Shown here piece after piece: positions 7,628 to 10,598 of a stretch of DNA of 10,598 nt (positions are counted from its first letter, which is position 1; every line of letters begins with the position of its first letter). Where the stretch lies: positions 3,436 through 14,033 of the forward strand of contig JAAAVE010000674.1 of assembly GCA_015679605.1 (NCBI GenBank), given 5' to 3'. A model generated the notes under the pieces. That model saw nothing but the letters and a program-made list of their open reading frames with translations. It did no database searches and was not told where the DNA came from. This DNA comes from Podila epigama. Its lineage: Eukaryota; Mortierellomycota; Mortierellomycetes; Mortierellales; Mortierellaceae. Both the position numbers and the translations under genes were made by a program.

Positions 7628-10395
7628 ATGGGCCTTAAACAAGTCAAATTCTTTGATTGGGTTCAGCATCGCTTCCTAAATGTCACTCAAACAATGCATG
7701 GCGCTCAAAGTGCAAACTTTGACGCGGTCTTTATTGATCTCAACTGTGTCATCCACCCGTCCCTGAGGTCCTCAAAGTCGGAAGCAGCGTTTATCAAAAA
7801 GTTATTCAAGACTCTGGATAAACTGCTGGAGCAATTTATGCCCTCCCGAGTATGTTATCTGTCAGTTGATGGACCTGCTCCAGTGGCTAAAATGCTTCTT
7901 CAGAAGGCTCGTCGGCAGTCAAAGGTATGTCATCTATGCAGGCATGGCGTGTATCATTTGTTTATCGCCTCTAGTATTACTGCCATTGACTGTTAACATT
8001 GAATGTTTATGTGTATTGGATGGGGATGAAAATGAAGAGCGCATCAAAGTCCAAAGGGATGAATACAACGCACATAACACCCGGCTGCCCGTTCATGCTC
8101 CGTGTCGAGCAATATCTAAGCTACTACTCGGTCCGATACCTCCAGCAACGGCGTGAACAGGGTATTTCTCCTGATCTCAAGTTTGTCATTGACCACTCGA
8201 ACAACCCGGGCGAGGGAGAGGTACAACTTTTTTTTTTCTTTTTACAAAAACCATCCATGGCTGGAAAATCAAATGCACTCAAGGATACATTATTCGCACC
8301 ATGGTGTACAACAACTAAATGAAAATAATAAACGGAAAAATAGACAAAGATTATTCAAAACATGCTTCAGCAAGCCGACAACATTCGAGGACGGCCTTGT
8401 GCCATCGTAAGCATGGACTCGGACGTGATCATCCAGGCTATTTGTCTTGGCATGCCGAATGTGTTTGTGGTTCGGAAGGATGCTCACCTTGCAGCAAAAG
8501 TTTTTTCTGTGGACAAATTCGTGCATGCATTGGAACAATTGTTTCCAAGAGAGTCGAACCGCGTGCGCCTCGATTTCACAGCCCTCTGTCTGCTCCGTGG
8601 GAATGACTATCTACCTGCGACAACACTTGGTCTGGAGAAGCTATGGAAGGCGTACTTGTATACAAAAAAAGTCGACCCGTCTGTACACGCACGGCAGTCT
8701 CGGTATTTGATCGACACCAACTTCAAGACATTTGATCTTTTCTTCCTTCGTCGACTCTTGACCAACTACAGTATGAATCCTTCAGAACTCGTGGAAGGTC
8801 AAAGCAACGGCGTGAATTCGATCGATGGCACGTTACTGGAGGAGGCGAATGAGCATGATAGCGATAACGACGACGACGACGACGATGATGATGATGACGA
8901 TGATGACGATGATGATAATGATCGTGATGGCAGTAGTGATGAGAAAGGAGATGATGACTCTGATGCATTGGGTGAGGGCGAGGTAGACGAGGACACGGTG
9001 GATGTAAAATCGTACTCGGTCCAAAGGTATCTTGTTGGTCTCCTTTGGAACTTGGAGATGTATTGCTCAGGAATATGCCCAGACGTATCATTTGTGTACG
9101 GATTCCGGTTCGCGCCGCCGCGTGGTGATATAATCTCCTTTGCCACGGCTCTTGAACAAGTGGAAGCTACCCGTGCTTTGCTTCCAGCCAAAACAGGAAA
9201 AGTGCTTGGATCTGCAAGGTCAAACAAGCGATACCTCAACCCTTTGGTGTGCGCTTTGATTGTACGTACTCGTCTGATAAAATCTCTTTGCGATTTCATT
9301 TCATTTTTAGGATGGATGATGGATGAATGGATGAATGGATGGATGGGTGGATATATGGATGAAAGTCTCGCATTACCTAACCTTGACCCGAACAATCTCT
9401 TCTAGTTGATACCAGCAACCGAGGACAACAGCTATCTTCCGTCTAGCGTTGAGGAGATTCATCAAGATGTGGCGTCTGATCCACAAAAGTATCTGACATT
9501 TGAGGTGATGGAGCAGCTCGACGTACAGGTGCAGGCGACAATAGATCGCTTGAAGGCGTCTACTGACCCGACGAATAAAGTAGCAGCGAGAGAATTGAAA
9601 AATCTCAATTTGACTAGACAACCTTTTATCTGGACGCGTTTACGCGATCGCAACAACAGCCGCCTCTCGTCATTGCAACCTCAACGCCACTTAGCCATTG
9701 TTGACGGACTGAAAGGAACAGACATGGATTACGATAAGCGGTTTCCCACTCTACTCTTGACGCCGGATATAATTAGCTACCCAGTCAAGTTGACGCTTCC
9801 CTCTACGCAGGCAGACCAAGGCATCCTGTGGGCAACGCCAGCGCAACAAAAGCGGTTGACTGAGGAGGGAAGGCAACCAATTCGAAATGGGCTTCGAATT
9901 TTTACTCGTCAGAGGCGTAGAGGAGGCCAGGCCGCGCAACAAAAACCCACGCCGACATCAAAGTCTCCAAAGATAGATAGCACTCTCCAAGATCAAAGGC
10001 CACCATCTCAAGCACAAGCACAGGAACCAGCTAAAGTACAAGCAGGAGCGAAGCTTAAATCCAGACCAAAGCCAAAGTCCGTTGAGACACTGGTGCAGGC
10101 AGAATCAAAGTCAAAGTTGAGGCCAGCACCAAAGCCAACAGAGGCTCAGGTAACGGCACAGGTAAAGGCACAGACACAACCACAGGCACAACCAAAATCA
10201 AAGTCAACAGCAGGGTCAAAGCCAAAGATAACAGAGAAACAGGCAAAGGCACAGAAGCTGGTACAGGCAGAGACAAAGGCAAAGGTTCAGGCCCAGGCTC
10301 CGCCAGAATCAAAGCCAAAATCAAGGCCTAGGCCAAAGGCAAAACCAAAATCAAAGTCATCAGAGACTCGGGCAAACGCACAATCAGAATCGTAG
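7628..10395 (+). CDS. divergent XRN-family 5'-3' exoribonuclease
   Basis: Four exons, all phase 0: 7628-7924, 8038-8220 (8050 is an alternative start), 8344-9261 and 9406-10395 (795 aa). The chosen ATG gives MGLKQVKFFDW, matching the MGVPKFFRW start of XRN proteins. All expected metal-binding acids are present: Asp37 (FIDLNCVIH), Asp81 (VDGPAPVAK), Glu158 and Glu160 (NPGEGE), Asp185 and Asp187 (MDSDVI), and Asp248 (RGNDYLP). The 5'-monophosphate pocket spacing of Xrn1 (Lys, Gln, Arg, Arg) is kept at Lys88, Gln92, Arg95 and Arg96. The XRN_M signature follows at ~384-410 (RYLVGLLWNLEMYCSG), with an Asp-rich insert (~330-375) before it. The last ~150 residues are a Lys/Pro/Gln/Ala tail. Xrn1 and Rat1 are longer (roughly 1,000-1,700 aa); this protein lacks any visible Xrn1 SH3-like region. 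It probably degrades 5'-monophosphate RNA, but whether in nucleus or cytoplasm is unclear. Family is firm; role is inferred. Confidence 0.88.
8866..8925 (+). repeat. GAC/GAT trinucleotide repeat encoding an Asp run
   Basis: About 17 consecutive GAC/GAT codons encode a poly-Asp run in the XRN-like protein. Further acidic residues extend to about 9000, giving an acidic insert at ~330-375. It lies between the catalytic core and the XRN_M signature. Mixed GAC and GAT codons suggest the run is not a fresh expansion. The opposite strand has a long Ser-rich open frame here, which is only its shadow. Confidence 0.85.
9311..9362 (+). repeat. GGAT/GAAT tetranucleotide microsatellite in XRN intron 3
   Basis: About a dozen GGAT- and GAAT-like units lie inside intron 3 (9262-9405). 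The intron has donor GTACGT and acceptor TCTAG, with a CTAAC branch-like site at 9377-9381. The repeat happens to be open in frame, so unspliced RNA could add a Met/Asp/Trp/Gly stretch before hitting TAG at 9403-9405. Confidence 0.8.
9936..10395 (+). repeat. degenerate Lys/Pro/Gln/Ala repeat tail of the XRN-like protein
   Basis: Residues ~643-795 are built of short recurring units such as KSRPKPKS, QAQAQ and AKVQA; at the DNA level the recurring words are CAGGCA, AAGCCA and TCAAAG. There is no regular period. The tail is strongly basic and probably disordered, and could bind RNA or act in localisation. It ends at the TAG at 10393-10395. Confidence 0.7.
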
Positions 10396-10441
10396 GAATA
10401 AGTAACGAGGAGTGCAAGTGGTTGCTAGGGGGTCATAGAAG

Positions 10442-10447
10442 AATAAA
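10442..10447 (+). terminator. putative poly(A) signal of the XRN-like gene
   Basis: AATAAA lies 46 bases after the TAG, a normal fungal distance. The rest of the window to 10598 holds a T-run near 10570 and no gene I can support. Confidence 0.55.
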
Positions 10448-10598
10448 GAAGAGGTGAGGAATAGACATTGTTGTGATTATTTTGATAGATCATGAAAAAT
10501 CAAAGTGTTTGTGAGAGCGTGTGAGATTTGTGCCACAGTCAACGTGTCACCCACAGCCCTCCCAACATCTTTTTTTGCTGCTCTGAGGCAGTTTAAAA

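Noticed and set aside
7925-7999. Read-through extension of XRN exon 1 to a stop at 7996
   Set aside because: AAG/GTATGT is a strong donor, and splicing restores the ITPGCPFM motif of XRN proteins; the extension has no family match.
8799-9395. Minus-strand 198-aa frame with a Ser run
   Set aside because: The Ser run is the complement of the Asp codons of the XRN-like gene, and the frame crosses its intron 3; no family resemblance.
1-10598. Mobile element, viral insertion, CRISPR array or biosynthetic cluster
   Set aside because: No transposase, reverse transcriptase, terminal repeats, regularly spaced repeats or cluster-type enzymes are visible; only microsatellites and low-complexity coding repeats.

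Overview
The window looks like nuclear DNA of a filamentous fungus. Three of its four genes are split by short introns of 99-194 nt with fungal-type donors (GTACGT, GTATGT, GTAAGG) and occasional CTAAC-like branch sites. Intergenic spaces are compact and the CDS 3' flanks carry AATAAA signals. The Ent3-type epsin and the secreted S41 peptidase both resemble fungal proteins. Frequent introns together with Q-, N- and S-rich low complexity suggest an early-diverging lineage (Mucoromycota, for example Mortierella relatives). That placement is inference from style and remembered family resemblance, not a search.

Layout. (1) 1-930, + strand: 3' end of a Gln/Ser-rich protein of unknown function, open at the left edge. 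(2) 1100-3481, - strand: a complete seven-exon gene for an Ent3/epsinR-type ENTH-domain clathrin adaptor (515 aa by my splicing), tail to tail with gene 1. (3) 3482-4652: a 1.17-kb divergent promoter region with an E-box, a CCAAT box, a TATA-like box and a long pyrimidine tract. (4) 4653-7284, + strand: a three-exon gene for a secreted S41 (CPAF-like) serine peptidase, 773 aa; its second intron appears to be GC-AG. (5) 7285-7627: a short tandem intergenic region. (6) 7628-10395, + strand: a four-exon gene for a divergent XRN-family 5'-3' exoribonuclease, about 795 aa. Its catalytic and 5'-phosphate pocket residues look intact, and it carries an Asp run and a Lys/Pro/Gln/Ala tail. (7) 10396-10598: 3' flank.

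The genes do not form a pathway: a membrane-traffic adaptor, a secreted peptidase and an RNA nuclease are ordinary eukaryotic neighbours. I see no mobile element, CRISPR array, tRNA or rRNA. The most interesting items are the compact, apparently active XRN paralogue with oppositely charged low-complexity segments, and the S41 peptidase with its GC-AG intron and acidic tail. All splice models were made by eye from reading frame, splice signals and family alignment from memory.
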